This document shows positions 33,914 through 44,071 of a stretch of DNA of 64,000 nucleotides, in pieces; the first letter of the stretch is position 1; the number at the start of each line of letters is the position of its first letter. The translations under genes and the position numbers were made by a program. The stretch covers positions 79,791 to 143,790 of the forward strand of contig JAGXHY010000033.1 of assembly GCA_024635925.1 (NCBI GenBank), read 5' to 3'. This stretch comes from Bacillota bacterium. GTDB taxonomy: Bacteria; Bacillota; TC1. The notes under the pieces were generated by a model, which ran no database searches, was not told the DNA's origin, and was given only the letters and a program-made list of their open reading frames with translations.

Positions 33914-36436
33914 ATGGGATTAACACCTATGATGCGACAATATTTAGAAATTAAAGAACAGTATAGAGATGCTATACTATTTTTCAGATTAGGTGATTTT
34001 TATGAAATGTTTATGGAAGATGCTAAAAAAGCTTCAACAATTTTAGAAATTGCTTTGACAGGTAGAGATGCTGGTCTAGAGGAGAAAATACCTATGTGTG
34101 GTATTCCTCATCATGCTGCTAACTCATATATTAAGAAACTTATTGATAAAGGCTTAAAGGTAGCAATTTGCGAACAGACTGAGGATCCTAAACTAACTAA
34201 AGGTATAGTTAAAAGAGAAGTAATAAGGATTATAACACCTGGTACAATAATGGAAGAGATTAGTCTAAATGAGAAGAAAAACAACTTTATTGGGGCAATT
34301 GTTCTTGTGAATGGTTATTACGGCATATCCTATGCAGATATAACAACAGGCGAATTTATGACTACTTCCTTAACAGAATATGAGGGCATGGAGTCTGTAA
34401 TAAATGAAGTAGAGCGTCTTGAAATAAAAGAGATTGTGCTAAATGATAAAGTAATAAAAGATTCTGTAGACAGACAATCTATATATAACTCTTTTTTTGA
34501 AGATGTATCAGCTGACTTGGAATTAAAATTAGACTTTAATGATGATGTATTTGGCTTTGAAGCATGTAAAGCATCTGCTCATCTTTTGTATTCCTACCTA
34601 AGATTTACTCAAAAAACTAATTCTCAAATAATTGAGAAAGCCATGTACTACTCTTTAAATCATTATATGACAATTGATTCATGGAGCCGGCAAAATTTAG
34701 AAATATCTAGAAATATTCGTACTGGTGATAATAAAAATACCTTATTATCAGTTTTAGATAAGACAAAGACAGCTTTTGGTGGGAGATTATTAAAAAAATG
34801 GATTGAAAAACCTTTATTGGATATTGATCAAATAAAGCTAAGACAAGAAGTTGTAGAACTTCAATATCAGGATGTATATTTCAATCACTCTATTAGAGAG
34901 GCATTAAAAGGAGTATATGACATAGAAAGAATCTTAGGCAGATTGAGCTTTGGTAATGGAAATGCTAAAGATTTATTAGCTCTAAAAAACTCTTTGATAA
35001 ATATTGAGAAAATTGTAAGTTTACTATATGAAAAAGGTCAGGGATGTTTTGAAAAATATATTGATAATATTAAAGATGATTCGAATTTAATAGATTTCTT
35101 AGAAAGATCAATTAATGAAACTTCACCATTCACTTTAAAAGAGGGTGACATTATAAAAAGTGAGTTTAATAATGAAGTTGATCATTTGAGGAAATTGAGT
35201 AATGAAAGTAAATTTTTGATTAAAGAACTGGAAACAAAAGAAAGAAATAGATTAGGTATTAAATCATTAAAAGTAGGCTTTAACAAAGTTTTTGGTTATT
35301 ATTTAGAAATATCAAAAACTAACTCTCATTTGGCACCTCCGGACTATATAAGAAAACAAACAATATCAGGTGGTGAAAGATTTATTAATGAAGAACTAAA
35401 AAAATTAGAATATGATTTAATTCATAGTAAAGATAAATTAATTGCCTTGGAATATGAATTATTTATAGAAATTAGGAATAAAGTTTTAAATAAAACTAAT
35501 GAATTAAGAAGGATGGCAGCTTATGTAGGCGAAATTGATGTATTATCTTCATTTGCATATGTAGCTCAAGTTAATGATTATATAAAACCAAAAATCAATA
35601 GTAGTCAAGAATTTAAACTGGTTGACGGACGACATCCTATGGTAGAGAAATTAATTGATATCGAAAGTTATGTAGCTAATGATTTTGATATAAAAAATAA
35701 TAATCTAGCTATAATTACTGGACCTAATATGGCAGGGAAATCAACTTTTATAAGAATGCTAGCTATATTAACAATAATGGCACAATGTGGAAGTTTTATA
35801 CCAGCAAAATACTTTGAGTTTGGAATAGTAGACAAAGTTTTTGCTAGAGTTGGAGCAAGTGATGATTTAGGCAGAGGCCAAAGTACTTTTATGGTAGAGA
35901 TGAACGAAGTGGCTTCAATATTGAAAAATGCAACAAATAGAAGCTTGATAATATTAGATGAGGTAGGGCGAGGAACTAGTACAATTGATGGATTGTCTAT
36001 AGCTTGGGCAGTAAGTGAATATTTATTAACAAAGATTAATAGTAGAACTGTTTTTGCTACTCATTATCATGAATTGATTGATTTAGATAAATATTTCAAA
36101 AATGTATTTAATTTATCTATGGCTGTACAGGAATATAAAGATCAGATTGTTTTCCTTAGAAAAGTTGTTCCTGGCGGAGCAGATAAAAGTTATGGTTTAC
36201 ATGTAGCTAAAATGGCTGGATTGCCAGATGATTTACTTAGAAGAGCAGAAGAAAAAATGAATCAATTTGAATTTCCTGAAAATATTGAAGAAAAACAATT
36301 AACATTAGAGATTATTGAAAAGGATAATCCAATTAAAGATATTCTTGAAATGATTAATCCTAATGAATTAACACCACTTGAAGCATTAGCATTAATATAT
36401 AAATTAAAGGATCAGGTAAGTATTGATGGGAAATAA
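33914..36436 (+). CDS. mutS: DNA mismatch repair protein MutS
   Basis: An 840-residue mismatch-recognition ATPase. The N-terminal GDFYEMF motif holds the mismatch-wedging Phe and Glu. The Walker A motif is Gly603-PNMAGKS610, followed by LDEVGRGTST and FATHYHEL. Length is typical of MutS1. The gene starts one base after miaB and overlaps mutL, consistent with a single operon. Confidence 0.97.
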   Translation: MGLTPMMRQYLEIKEQYRDAILFFRLGDFYEMFMEDAKKASTILEIALTGRDAGLEEKIPMCGIPHHAANSYIKKLIDKGLKVAICEQTEDPKLTKGIVKREVIRIITPGTIMEEISLNEKKNNFIGAIVLVNGYYGISYADITTGEFMTTSLTEYEGMESVINEVERLEIKEIVLNDKVIKDSVDRQSIYNSFFEDVSADLELKLDFNDDVFGFEACKASAHLLYSYLRFTQKTNSQIIEKAMYYSLNHYMTIDSWSRQNLEISRNIRTGDNKNTLLSVLDKTKTAFGGRLLKKWIEKPLLDIDQIKLRQEVVELQYQDVYFNHSIREALKGVYDIERILGRLSFGNGNAKDLLALKNSLINIEKIVSLLYEKGQGCFEKYIDNIKDDSNLIDFLERSINETSPFTLKEGDIIKSEFNNEVDHLRKLSNESKFLIKELETKERNRLGIKSLKVGFNKVFGYYLEISKTNSHLAPPDYIRKQTISGGERFINEELKKLEYDLIHSKDKLIALEYELFIEIRNKVLNKTNELRRMAAYVGEIDVLSSFAYVAQVNDYIKPKINSSQEFKLVDGRHPMVEKLIDIESYVANDFDIKNNNLAIITGPNMAGKSTFIRMLAILTIMAQCGSFIPAKYFEFGIVDKVFARVGASDDLGRGQSTFMVEMNEVASILKNATNRSLIILDEVGRGTSTIDGLSIAWAVSEYLLTKINSRTVFATHYHELIDLDKYFKNVFNLSMAVQEYKDQIVFLRKVVPGGADKSYGLHVAKMAGLPDDLLRRAEEKMNQFEFPENIEEKQLTLEIIEKDNPIKDILEMINPNELTPLEALALIYKLKDQVSIDGK

Positions 36437-38132
36437 AATAATAATTTTAGATGAAAATACAATAAATCAAATAGCAGCTGGGGAGGTTATAGAACAGCCT
36501 TCATCAGTTGTTAAAGAACTTATTGAAAACAGTATTGATGCTGGAGCAAGTCAAATTAACATAAGTATTTTAGATGCAGGCCTTAGTGAAATAAAAGTAG
36601 TTGATAATGGTGCTGGTATAGATGAAGTGAATCTAGAAAAAGCTTTTTTGCGCTATGGAACTAGTAAGCTACAAACTATAGATGATCTTTATTCTTTAGT
36701 AACTATGGGTTTTAGAGGAGAGGCATTAGCAAGTATTAGTGCTGTAAGCAAAATTAAGATTTCTTCAAGGACCATTGATAGTGAACTTGGACTTTCTTTA
36801 GAAATTGTAGGTGGAGAGATAAAGTCTAAAAAGCCTGAATCTGTAAATATAGGAACAAGTATAAGAGTAGGAAATCTTTTTTATAACACACCTGTGCGAC
36901 AAAAATTTTTAAGAAGTTCCTTAAGAGAAACTAGAGATATTATAGAAATAGTAGAGAAAATGGCTATTTCTAGAACAGATATAGCATTTAGTTTACAAAT
37001 AGATGAAAAATTAATATTTAAAACTCGTGGTAATGGAAATCTAAAGGAAATTGCAGCTCAAATATTTTCATTCGATGTAGGAAAGAATATGTTTCCTTTT
37101 AATGTTGAAAAAGAAGGGATTAGAGTAAGCGGTATTGTTGGCAATTATAATTCATATAGAGGGACAAAAGATTATATAATTATATTTATTAATTCTAGAT
37201 ATGTAATTAATAAGGAATTATCAAAAGCTTTTGAAGCTGCTTATAAAAATAGATTGCCTATTAATAAATACCCAGTAGGTATATTATACCTTGAAATACC
37301 TCAATATTTAGTAGAAGTTAATATACATCCAAGAAAAATGGAAGTCAAAATAGATAAAATACAAAAAATACAAGAGTTAATTGAGGATACAGTTGAAAAT
37401 CTATTATTATCATCAAATAAAAATAATGTTCAAAATGAGAAGAAAATACCTAGAACTTATGAATCAATTAGTGGTAATAAAGAAAATGTAAATATAGATT
37501 GCGATTTAGTAAAAGAGGAGCAACTAAGTTTATATGAAAACATAAAAAAAGATAGTATTTTTAGTGAAATGGAAGTTCTAGGTACTATTAAAAATACATA
37601 TATTATTGTTAGAGGAAATGATATGTTATATATTGTTGATCAGCACGCAGCTCATGAAAGAGTTAATTATGAATTAGCTGTTAAGCAGTTTGAAGAAACT
37701 GGGTTTAAAACCCAAATATTAATGGAGCCATATTTATTAACACTAAATAAAGGCGACTATAGTAAAGTTATTGAGAATATAGAGGATATTTTGTCTTATG
37801 GTGTTTTATTAGAAAGTTTTGGTGATGATTCTTTTTTAATAAGAGGATTACCTTTAAATATTATTGGTGAAGAGGCTTCAAATGAATTTATTATTGGTTT
37901 GATTGATTCTTTTAATAATAATGACTTAGAAAAAATAAAAGATTTGATGTTAGAAAAGGCTGCTTGTTCACGTTCAGTAAAAGCAGGTAATTTTTTAAAT
38001 AAGAATGAATTAGAGGGCTTGCTTGAAAGTTTAGGGGAATGTGAATTTCCTTTTACTTGTCCACATGGAAGGCCAACTTTTATCAAATTTAACAATTCTG
38101 ATTTAGAAAAATTATTTTTAAGGAGTAAATAA
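36426..38132 (+). CDS. mutL: DNA mismatch repair protein MutL
   Basis: A 568-residue GHKL ATPase that couples MutS to strand incision. The start ATG at 36426 lies inside the end of mutS; a TTG three bases earlier is less likely. N-terminal ATPase motifs NSIDAGA, DNGAGI and GFRGEALASI are present. The C-terminal domain has the DQHAAHERVNYE endonuclease metal motif (from residue 405), so this MutL should nick DNA itself, as expected in bacteria without MutH. Confidence 0.97.
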   Translation: MGNKIIILDENTINQIAAGEVIEQPSSVVKELIENSIDAGASQINISILDAGLSEIKVVDNGAGIDEVNLEKAFLRYGTSKLQTIDDLYSLVTMGFRGEALASISAVSKIKISSRTIDSELGLSLEIVGGEIKSKKPESVNIGTSIRVGNLFYNTPVRQKFLRSSLRETRDIIEIVEKMAISRTDIAFSLQIDEKLIFKTRGNGNLKEIAAQIFSFDVGKNMFPFNVEKEGIRVSGIVGNYNSYRGTKDYIIIFINSRYVINKELSKAFEAAYKNRLPINKYPVGILYLEIPQYLVEVNIHPRKMEVKIDKIQKIQELIEDTVENLLLSSNKNNVQNEKKIPRTYESISGNKENVNIDCDLVKEEQLSLYENIKKDSIFSEMEVLGTIKNTYIIVRGNDMLYIVDQHAAHERVNYELAVKQFEETGFKTQILMEPYLLTLNKGDYSKVIENIEDILSYGVLLESFGDDSFLIRGLPLNIIGEEASNEFIIGLIDSFNNNDLEKIKDLMLEKAACSRSVKAGNFLNKNELEGLLESLGECEFPFTCPHGRPTFIKFNNSDLEKLFLRSK

Positions 38133-39052
38133 TGATTTTTTCTATAGTAGGACCAACCGGATCAGGGAAAAGTGCTTTAGCTATAGAAATAGCTAAACTT
38201 TGTTCAGGATCAATAATATCATGTGATTCAGTTCAAGTATATAGGGGGTTTGATATTGGTTCAGGTAAGGTTACACCTGAAGAAATGGATGGTATTCCTC
38301 ATTATTTAATTAATATAAAAAATGGTAATGAAGAATTTACAGTTGGTGAATTTGTAGATAAGGCTCAAGTCGCAATAGATGAAATAATCAAACTAAATAG
38401 AGTGCCAATAATTGTAGGAGGTACAGGTCTTTATTATAGAGCTTTTGCATATCAATATAGCTTTAATGAAAAGGCTAAGGATGAAGAAAAGGTACTAAGA
38501 GAAAAATTTAGTAGAATATTAGAAGAAAAAGGCGTAGCTTACTTATATCAGCAATTAGTTGATGTTGACTTAAAAAGTGCAAGTATTATTGATCAAAATC
38601 ATTCATCTAGAATTATTAGAGCCTTGGTATATTATTACACTCATGAAATAGGAATAACAATTCAAAAGGATAAAACTAAAGGATTAAGATCTGATCTTTT
38701 TGGTATATACTTAGATGTAGATCGTAAAATTTTATATGATAGAATTAATGATAGGGTTGATAAAATGATTAAGTCAGGTTTGCTTTATGAAGTAAAGAAT
38801 TTATTAGATTGTGGAATAAAGACAGATTCTCCACCAATGAGGACTATAGGGTATAAGGAAGTCGTTAGTTACTTAGAAGGGGATTCTAGTTTAGAACAGG
38901 CAATAGAATTAATCAAACAATCGAGCAGGCGCTATGCAAAGCGTCAAATAACTTGGTTTAAAAGACATGAAGAGCTTATAAGAATGTCATATAATACAGA
39001 AATTGACAAGGAAAAAATAATTTATTATTTCTTGAACTATTTAAAGAAATAA
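38132..39052 (+). CDS. miaA: tRNA dimethylallyltransferase
   Basis: A 306-residue enzyme that transfers the isopentenyl group to A37 of UNN-reading tRNAs, the step before MiaB. The P-loop GPTGSGKSAL is at the N-terminus, followed by SCDSVQVYRGFDIGSGK and GGTGLYYRA. Its ATG shares one base with the mutL stop, so translation is coupled. No hfq follows, unlike many relatives; instead a tRNA cluster with its own promoter starts immediately. Confidence 0.96.
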   Translation: MIFSIVGPTGSGKSALAIEIAKLCSGSIISCDSVQVYRGFDIGSGKVTPEEMDGIPHYLINIKNGNEEFTVGEFVDKAQVAIDEIIKLNRVPIIVGGTGLYYRAFAYQYSFNEKAKDEEKVLREKFSRILEEKGVAYLYQQLVDVDLKSASIIDQNHSSRIIRALVYYYTHEIGITIQKDKTKGLRSDLFGIYLDVDRKILYDRINDRVDKMIKSGLLYEVKNLLDCGIKTDSPPMRTIGYKEVVSYLEGDSSLEQAIELIKQSSRRYAKRQITWFKRHEELIRMSYNTEIDKEKIIYYFLNYLKK

Positions 39053-39054
39053 CA

Positions 39055-39082
39055 TTGACAATATGTCCTGTTATGATATAAT
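39055..39082 (+). promoter_or_regulatory. Predicted promoter of the six-tRNA cluster
   Basis: Perfect TTGACA, 16-base spacer, perfect TATAAT, ending 20 bases before tRNA-Pro. It is the best consensus match in the window, as expected for stable RNA genes. Confidence 0.9.
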
Positions 39083-39101
39083 TATTCTTGCGTTCAAGGT
39101 T

Positions 39102-39178
39102 CGGGGCGTAGCGCAGCTTGGTAGCGCATCTGGTTTGGGACCAGAGGGCCGGGGGTTCAAATCCCTCCGCCCCGACCA
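39102..39178 (+). tRNA. tRNA-Pro (TGG)
   Basis: A 77-base cloverleaf with encoded CCA. The acceptor CGGGGCG pairs with CGCCCCG. The anticodon loop TTTGGGA gives TGG, which reads CCN codons. Confidence 0.95.
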
Positions 39179-39202
39179 ATTTTAGAACTATTCGATTTTT
39201 GT

Positions 39203-39277
39203 GGCCCGTTGGTCAAGCGGTTAAGACACCGCCCTTTCACGGCGGTATCAGGGGTTCAATTCCCCTACGGGTCACCA
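39203..39277 (+). tRNA. tRNA-Glu (TTC)
   Basis: A 75-base cloverleaf with encoded CCA. The acceptor GGCCCGT pairs with ACGGGTC. The anticodon loop CTTTCAC between CCGCC and GGCGG gives TTC. Confidence 0.95.
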
Positions 39278-39299
39278 CTTTTATCGAAAAAATTTATAT

Positions 39300-39375
39300 G
39301 GCCCCGTGGTGTAGTGGTTATCACGCCTGCCTGTCACGCAGGAGATCGTCGGTTCAAGTCCGATCGGGGTCGCCA
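39300..39375 (+). tRNA. tRNA-Asp (GTC)
   Basis: A 76-base cloverleaf with encoded CCA. The acceptor GGCCCCG pairs with CGGGGTC, with discriminator G. The anticodon loop CTGTCAC gives GTC. Confidence 0.95.
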
Positions 39376-39381
39376 AATTTT

Positions 39382-39457
39382 GCTGGTGTAGCTCAATTGG
39401 CAGAGCAGCTGATTTGTAATCAGCAGGTTGCGGGTTCAAGTCCCATCACCAGCTCCA
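39382..39457 (+). tRNA. tRNA-Thr (TGT)
   Basis: A 76-base cloverleaf with encoded CCA. The acceptor GCTGGTG pairs with CACCAGC. The anticodon loop TTTGTAA gives TGT. Confidence 0.95.
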
Positions 39458-39462
39458 TTTAA

Positions 39463-39547
39463 GGGGAGATTCCCGAGAGGCTAAAGGGGGCAGACTGTAA
39501 ATCTGTTGTCTACGACTTCGCAGGTTCGAATCCTGCTCTCCCCACCA
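39463..39547 (+). tRNA. tRNA-Tyr (GTA)
   Basis: An 85-base class II tRNA with a long variable arm and encoded CCA. The acceptor GGGGAGA pairs with TCTCCCC. The anticodon loop CTGTAAA gives GTA. Confidence 0.95.
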
Positions 39548-39553
39548 AATTAT

Positions 39554-39628
39554 TGGGGTGTCGCCAAGTGGTAAGGCACCGGTTTTTGGTACCGGCACTC
39601 GTTGGTTCGAATCCAGCCACCCCAGCCA
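39554..39628 (+). tRNA. tRNA-Gln (TTG)
   Basis: A 75-base cloverleaf with encoded CCA. The acceptor TGGGGTG pairs with CACCCCA, with discriminator G. The anticodon loop TTTTGGT gives TTG. Confidence 0.95.
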
Positions 39629-39703
39629 ATTTTGTTTTGTAATTCTCCTGTATGAGTTGGTTACTCTTGAGCCATCATATCAAATGAGATATTAAGTTTA
39701 TAA

Positions 39704-39726
39704 TGAGCCTTTGGCTCTTTTTTTTT
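39704..39726 (+). terminator. Terminator of the tRNA cluster
   Basis: GAGCC, loop TTT, GGCTC, then nine or more Ts. Confidence 0.85.
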
Positions 39727-39736
39727 ATACATTTCA

Positions 39737-39765
39737 TTGTATAGAAAATGATTTTTTGATAAAAT
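39737..39765 (+). promoter_or_regulatory. Predicted promoter of leuS
   Basis: TTGTAT, 17 bases, TAAAAT, about 25 bases before the leuS start. I see no T-box in front of leuS, unlike valS. Confidence 0.55.
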
Positions 39766-39789
39766 TAAATAATTAAGGAGGTTTTTATC

Positions 39790-42201
39790 TTGAAAGAATA
39801 TAATCCTGGATTAATAGAGCCTAAATGGCAGAAAATATGGGATGACAATGGTACATTCCATGCTGATAATATGTCTTTAAAACAAAAATATTATTTATTG
39901 ATTGAGTTCCCTTATCCTTCCGGAAAGGGGTTACATGTTGGTCATCCAAGACCATATACTGCTTTAGATATTGTGGCCAGAAAAAGGAGATTAGAAGGTT
40001 ATAACGTTTTATTTCCAATTGGCTGGGATGCTTTTGGTTTACCTACTGAAAATTATGCTATAAAAAACAAAGTTCATCCAAGACAAGTTACTAGAGAAAA
40101 TATTGCAAGGTTCAAAGAACAACTTAAGTCACTTGGATTTTCTTTTGACTGGTCTAGAGAAATTAATACTACTGATAAAAATTACTATAAATGGACTCAA
40201 TGGATTTTTATACAATTATTTAAGATGGGCTTGGCCTATAAAAAGGAATTCCCAATTAACTGGTGTCCGAGTTGTAAGGTAGGACTTGCAAATGAAGAAG
40301 TCGTTAATGGAAATTGTGAAAGATGTGGTGGTGGTGTTCATAAGAAGGTCAAAAATCAATGGATGTTAAAGATCACTGAATACGCAGATAGATTAATTGA
40401 TGATTTAGATGGTTTAGATTATATTGAACGTGTGAAAACTCAACAAAAGAATTGGATCGGACGATCTTATGGATTAGAAGTAGATTTTAAAATCGATGGA
40501 ACAGAAGAAACTTTAAAAGTTTACACTACTAGACCTGATACTTTATATGGAGCTACTTATATGGTTATTGCTCCAGAGCATGAATTAATTGAACAATTTA
40601 AGGACAAAATATCTAATTATGAAGAACTTGTTACTTATAGAGAAGAATCCTCTAATAAAACAGATATTGAGCGTACGGAAGTTGTGAAAGATAAAACTGG
40701 TGTAAGCATAAAAGGATTAGAAGCGATTAATCCTATAACAGGTGAAAAAATCCCTATATTTGTTTCAGATTATGTATTGATCACCTATGGAACAGGGGCC
40801 ATAATGGCTGTACCTGCTCATGATTCAAGAGACTATGACTTTGCTAAAAAATTTGAACTACCAATAATTGAAGTTGTTTCAGGTGGAAATATAGCTGAAG
40901 AAGCTTTTACAGATAATGAGCAGGGTAAAATGATTAATTCAGAGCTTATTAATGGATTAGAGGTTAATGCTGCTATAGAAAAGATAAGTGATTATCTAGA
41001 AAATAAAGGCATCGGCAAAAGAACTAAGAATTTTAAGCTAAGAGATTGGGTTTTTTCTAGACAAAGATATTGGGGGGAGCCTATTCCTTTAGTAAATTGT
41101 GATAATTGTGGTTGGGTTTCATTAGATGAAAAAGAGCTTCCATTAGAATTACCAGATGTAGAAAGTTATGAACCTACAGATAATGGAGAATCACCTTTAG
41201 CTATTATAGAAGACTGGGTAAATACAACCTGTCCTAAATGCGGAGGCAAGGCTGTTAGAGAAACAGATACTATGCCACAATGGGCTGGTTCATCATGGTA
41301 CTTCTTAAGATATCTAGATCCCCGTAATGACAAAGCGCTTGCTAGCGAAGAAAGTATAGATTATTTTATGCCAGTTGATTGGTATAATGGTGGAATGGAA
41401 CATACTACTTTACATTTGCTTTATTCAAGATTTTGGCATAAAGTTTTATATGATATTGGTGTAGTGAAAACTAAAGAGCCATATAAAAAAAGAACATCTC
41501 ATGGTATGATTCTTGGTGAAAATGGAGAGAAGATGTCTAAATCAAGAGGCAATGTTGTCAATCCTGATGAAATTGTTGAAGAGTACGGTAGTGACACTCT
41601 TAGAATGTATGAAATGTTTATAGGTGATTTTGAAAAGAGTGTTCCATGGTCAATGAATGGTGTTAAAGGTTGTAGAAGATTTTTAGATAAATTTTATAAA
41701 CTTCAAGATATTCTAGTTGATAGTGATAGATATTCAAGTGATATGGAAGTAATAATGCATAAAACCATAAAAAAAGTTTCACATGATTTTGAAACACTAA
41801 AATATAATACTGGAATATCAACTATGATGGAACTAGTTAATACATTCAACAAGAAAGGTGAAATAAATATTAAAGAATTTGAGACTTTCTTAATATTGTT
41901 GAACCCTGTATCACCACATATAACTGAAGAATTATGGGTTGATGTAGGCTTGCCAGGTATGTTGAATCAATCAAAATGGCCTGAATATGAAGAAGGTAAA
42001 ACTATAGATGATACAATAGATATGCCTGTACAAATAAATGGTAAACTAAGAGGCACAATTAAGATAAAAAGAGATGCGGATTTAAAAACTGTAAAAGCTA
42101 TTGTTTTTGCAAATCCAGAATTATTATCAAATATTGAGGGAAAAACTATTATAAAAGAAATATTTGTTCCAGGCAAAATTTTCAATATAGTAATTAAATA
42201 G
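39790..42201 (+). CDS. leuS: Leucyl-tRNA synthetase
   Basis: An 803-residue class I synthetase charging tRNA-Leu. The HIGH-like motif HVGH is in [16 protein letters not shown]. The zinc-type cysteines WCPSC and CERC, the editing-domain [12 protein letters not shown], and KMSKS in [10 protein letters not shown] are all present. The TTG start lies eight bases after AAGGAGG, and the WQKIWDDNG segment near the N-terminus is typical for LeuRS. Confidence 0.96.
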   Translation: MKEYNPGLIEPKWQKIWDDNGTFHADNMSLKQKYYLLIEFPYPSGKGLHVGHPRPYTALDIVARKRRLEGYNVLFPIGWDAFGLPTENYAIKNKVHPRQVTRENIARFKEQLKSLGFSFDWSREINTTDKNYYKWTQWIFIQLFKMGLAYKKEFPINWCPSCKVGLANEEVVNGNCERCGGGVHKKVKNQWMLKITEYADRLIDDLDGLDYIERVKTQQKNWIGRSYGLEVDFKIDGTEETLKVYTTRPDTLYGATYMVIAPEHELIEQFKDKISNYEELVTYREESSNKTDIERTEVVKDKTGVSIKGLEAINPITGEKIPIFVSDYVLITYGTGAIMAVPAHDSRDYDFAKKFELPIIEVVSGGNIAEEAFTDNEQGKMINSELINGLEVNAAIEKISDYLENKGIGKRTKNFKLRDWVFSRQRYWGEPIPLVNCDNCGWVSLDEKELPLELPDVESYEPTDNGESPLAIIEDWVNTTCPKCGGKAVRETDTMPQWAGSSWYFLRYLDPRNDKALASEESIDYFMPVDWYNGGMEHTTLHLLYSRFWHKVLYDIGVVKTKEPYKKRTSHGMILGENGEKMSKSRGNVVNPDEIVEEYGSDTLRMYEMFIGDFEKSVPWSMNGVKGCRRFLDKFYKLQDILVDSDRYSSDMEVIMHKTIKKVSHDFETLKYNTGISTMMELVNTFNKKGEINIKEFETFLILLNPVSPHITEELWVDVGLPGMLNQSKWPEYEEGKTIDDTIDMPVQINGKLRGTIKIKRDADLKTVKAIVFANPELLSNIEGKTIIKEIFVPGKIFNIVIK

Positions 42202-42217
42202 TTTAAAAGGAGTTAAC

Positions 42218-43387
42218 ATGGATTATAAAAAAGTGATTTCAAAGGTAGTAAGAGATATGAAACCTTCCGCAATAAGGAAGTATTTTGATTTTTCCGAGAG
42301 GAAAGAAAAAGTAATAACTTTGGGAGTAGGAGAACCAGATTTCCCTACACCAAAAGCTTATTGTGAAGCGGCAATTGAATCAATAAATAATAAGGAAACT
42401 TTTTATACAAGCAATTGGGGGTCTTTAGAGTTTAGAGAGGCAATTAGTGATTATATGAGAGATAGATTTTCTCTTAAATATAGTCCTATAGATGAGGTTT
42501 TAATAACTGTAGGAACAAGTGAAGCTATGGATTTAGCTTTAAGATCTTTAGTCAATCCAGGAGATGAAGTTATTATACCTGAACCTTGTTATGTGTCATA
42601 TGAACCCAATGTAAATCTTGTAGGTGGTATACCTATTTATGTAGAAACAAAAAGCGAAAATAAATTTAAATTAATGGCTGAAGATCTAGAAAAAGCTATA
42701 ACAGATAAAACTAAAGTTTTGATTTTACCATATCCAAGTAATCCAACTGGTGGAATAATGACAAGATCTGAGTTAGAGCCAATAGCAGAATTAATAAAAA
42801 AATATGATATATTTGTAGTAGCAGATGAATTATATAGTGAATTAAGTTATGGTGTTAAACATACAAGTATAGCAAGTCTTCCAGGTATGTGGGAAAGAAC
42901 ATATGTGATTAACGGCTTTTCAAAGTCTTTTGCCATGACTGGCTGGAGAGTGGGTTTTTTATGTGGTCCAAGACAATTACTAACACAAACAGTTAAAATT
43001 CATCAATACACTATGCTTTGTGCTCCTATTATGGCTCAAAGAGCAGCAGAAAAAGCACTTAGAGATGGAATTTCAGAAATGGAAGAGATGGTATCAATCT
43101 ATAATGGAAGAAGAAAATATTTGGTAAAAAGGCTAAATGAAATTGGACTTGATTGTTTTGAACCAGAAGGAGCTTTTTATGCCTTCCCTAGCATAAAAAA
43201 AACAGGGTTGAAGTCTGAAGAATTTGCTGATGCTTTATTAGACGCAAAAAATGTAGCAGTAGTACCAGGGACAGGTTTTGGTCCAAGTGGAGAAGGATTT
43301 GTCAGAATATGTTATGCTTACTCTATTGAGGAAATAACAGAAGCCTTAGATAGAATAGAAGAATTTGTTAAAGATTTGATTAAATAA
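42218..43387 (+). CDS. Class I/II PLP aminotransferase (aspartate aminotransferase-like)
   Basis: A 389-residue fold-type I aminotransferase. The PLP lysine is in INGFSKSFAMTGWRVGF, with PYPSNPTGG and the Asp-Tyr contact VADELYSEL upstream. The amino-acid substrate cannot be fixed; relatives act on aspartate, aromatic or branched-chain amino acids. It follows leuS by 16 bases and precedes the replication genes, probably in one transcript. No dedicated pathway genes surround it. Confidence 0.85.
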   Translation: MDYKKVISKVVRDMKPSAIRKYFDFSERKEKVITLGVGEPDFPTPKAYCEAAIESINNKETFYTSNWGSLEFREAISDYMRDRFSLKYSPIDEVLITVGTSEAMDLALRSLVNPGDEVIIPEPCYVSYEPNVNLVGGIPIYVETKSENKFKLMAEDLEKAITDKTKVLILPYPSNPTGGIMTRSELEPIAELIKKYDIFVVADELYSELSYGVKHTSIASLPGMWERTYVINGFSKSFAMTGWRVGFLCGPRQLLTQTVKIHQYTMLCAPIMAQRAAEKALRDGISEMEEMVSIYNGRRKYLVKRLNEIGLDCFEPEGAFYAFPSIKKTGLKSEEFADALLDAKNVAVVPGTGFGPSGEGFVRICYAYSIEEITEALDRIEEFVKDLIK

Positions 43388-43403
43388 AAAATGGGAGAAG
43401 AAA

Positions 43404-44063
43404 ATGAATATTGCAAACAGAATTTTGCTTAGTGAATTTGTAAACTTCCCAAAAGTACTATTTACGAGTATGAATGACTTAGATTTATCAATTTCAGAAA
43501 GTTATGTTCTTCTACAGCTATGGTATTTAATTTATCATGAAAAAAAAACTATTAGTGATGAAGATTTAGTCATAATTTTATCAACAGATGAAAATGAAAT
43601 TTTAGGAATACTAGCTGGCTTAATAAGTAAAAATTGTATTAGTTATAGTGAGAAAAATGGTAAAATGACATATAATTTAGAACCTCTAATTGAATCATTT
43701 TTTATTGAAGAAGATAATAATTTAAAGATACAAGAAGGTAAAAGCAAAATATTTATAAGTTTTGAAGCTGAATTTAAAAGACCTTTGTCTCCAATTGAAA
43801 TAGATTTACTTGATGAATGGACTGAAGAGAAAGCTTATCCTGAGAATATGATATTAGAAGTTTTAAAAGTAGCGGTATCAAATGGTAAATTAAGTTTTAA
43901 GTATATTGATCATATCTTGATAGACTGGGCTCAAAAAGGTGTAGCATCTAATAAAGAAAACCAGGAACTACAAGTTAACAAGAAAACATCTAAAAAAATC
44001 AAGACTGTTAAAGAAGTTAAAACTAATAAGAAAAGCAAATATGATGATGTTTATAGAAATTAA
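43404..44063 (+). CDS. DnaD-like primosome/replication initiation protein
   Basis: A 219-residue protein. Its N-terminal half resembles the winged-helix DnaD_N domain. Residues about 128-190 hold the DDBH2-type domain with the diagnostic EFKRPLSPIEIDLLDEW and YIDHILIDW motifs. The tail is Lys-rich and probably binds DNA. In Firmicutes DnaD helps DnaA and the helicase loader remodel DNA at the origin. The helicase-loader-like gene follows by eight bases. Confidence 0.88.
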   Translation: MNIANRILLSEFVNFPKVLFTSMNDLDLSISESYVLLQLWYLIYHEKKTISDEDLVIILSTDENEILGILAGLISKNCISYSEKNGKMTYNLEPLIESFFIEEDNNLKIQEGKSKIFISFEAEFKRPLSPIEIDLLDEWTEEKAYPENMILEVLKVAVSNGKLSFKYIDHILIDWAQKGVASNKENQELQVNKKTSKKIKTVKEVKTNKKSKYDDVYRN

Positions 44064-44071
44064 TTAAGGAT

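Noticed and set aside
38976..39462. Open frames on both strands over the tRNA cluster
   Set aside because: They read through tRNA-Pro, Glu, Asp and Thr; the peptides (such as GAEGFEPPALWS) are typical tRNA artefacts.
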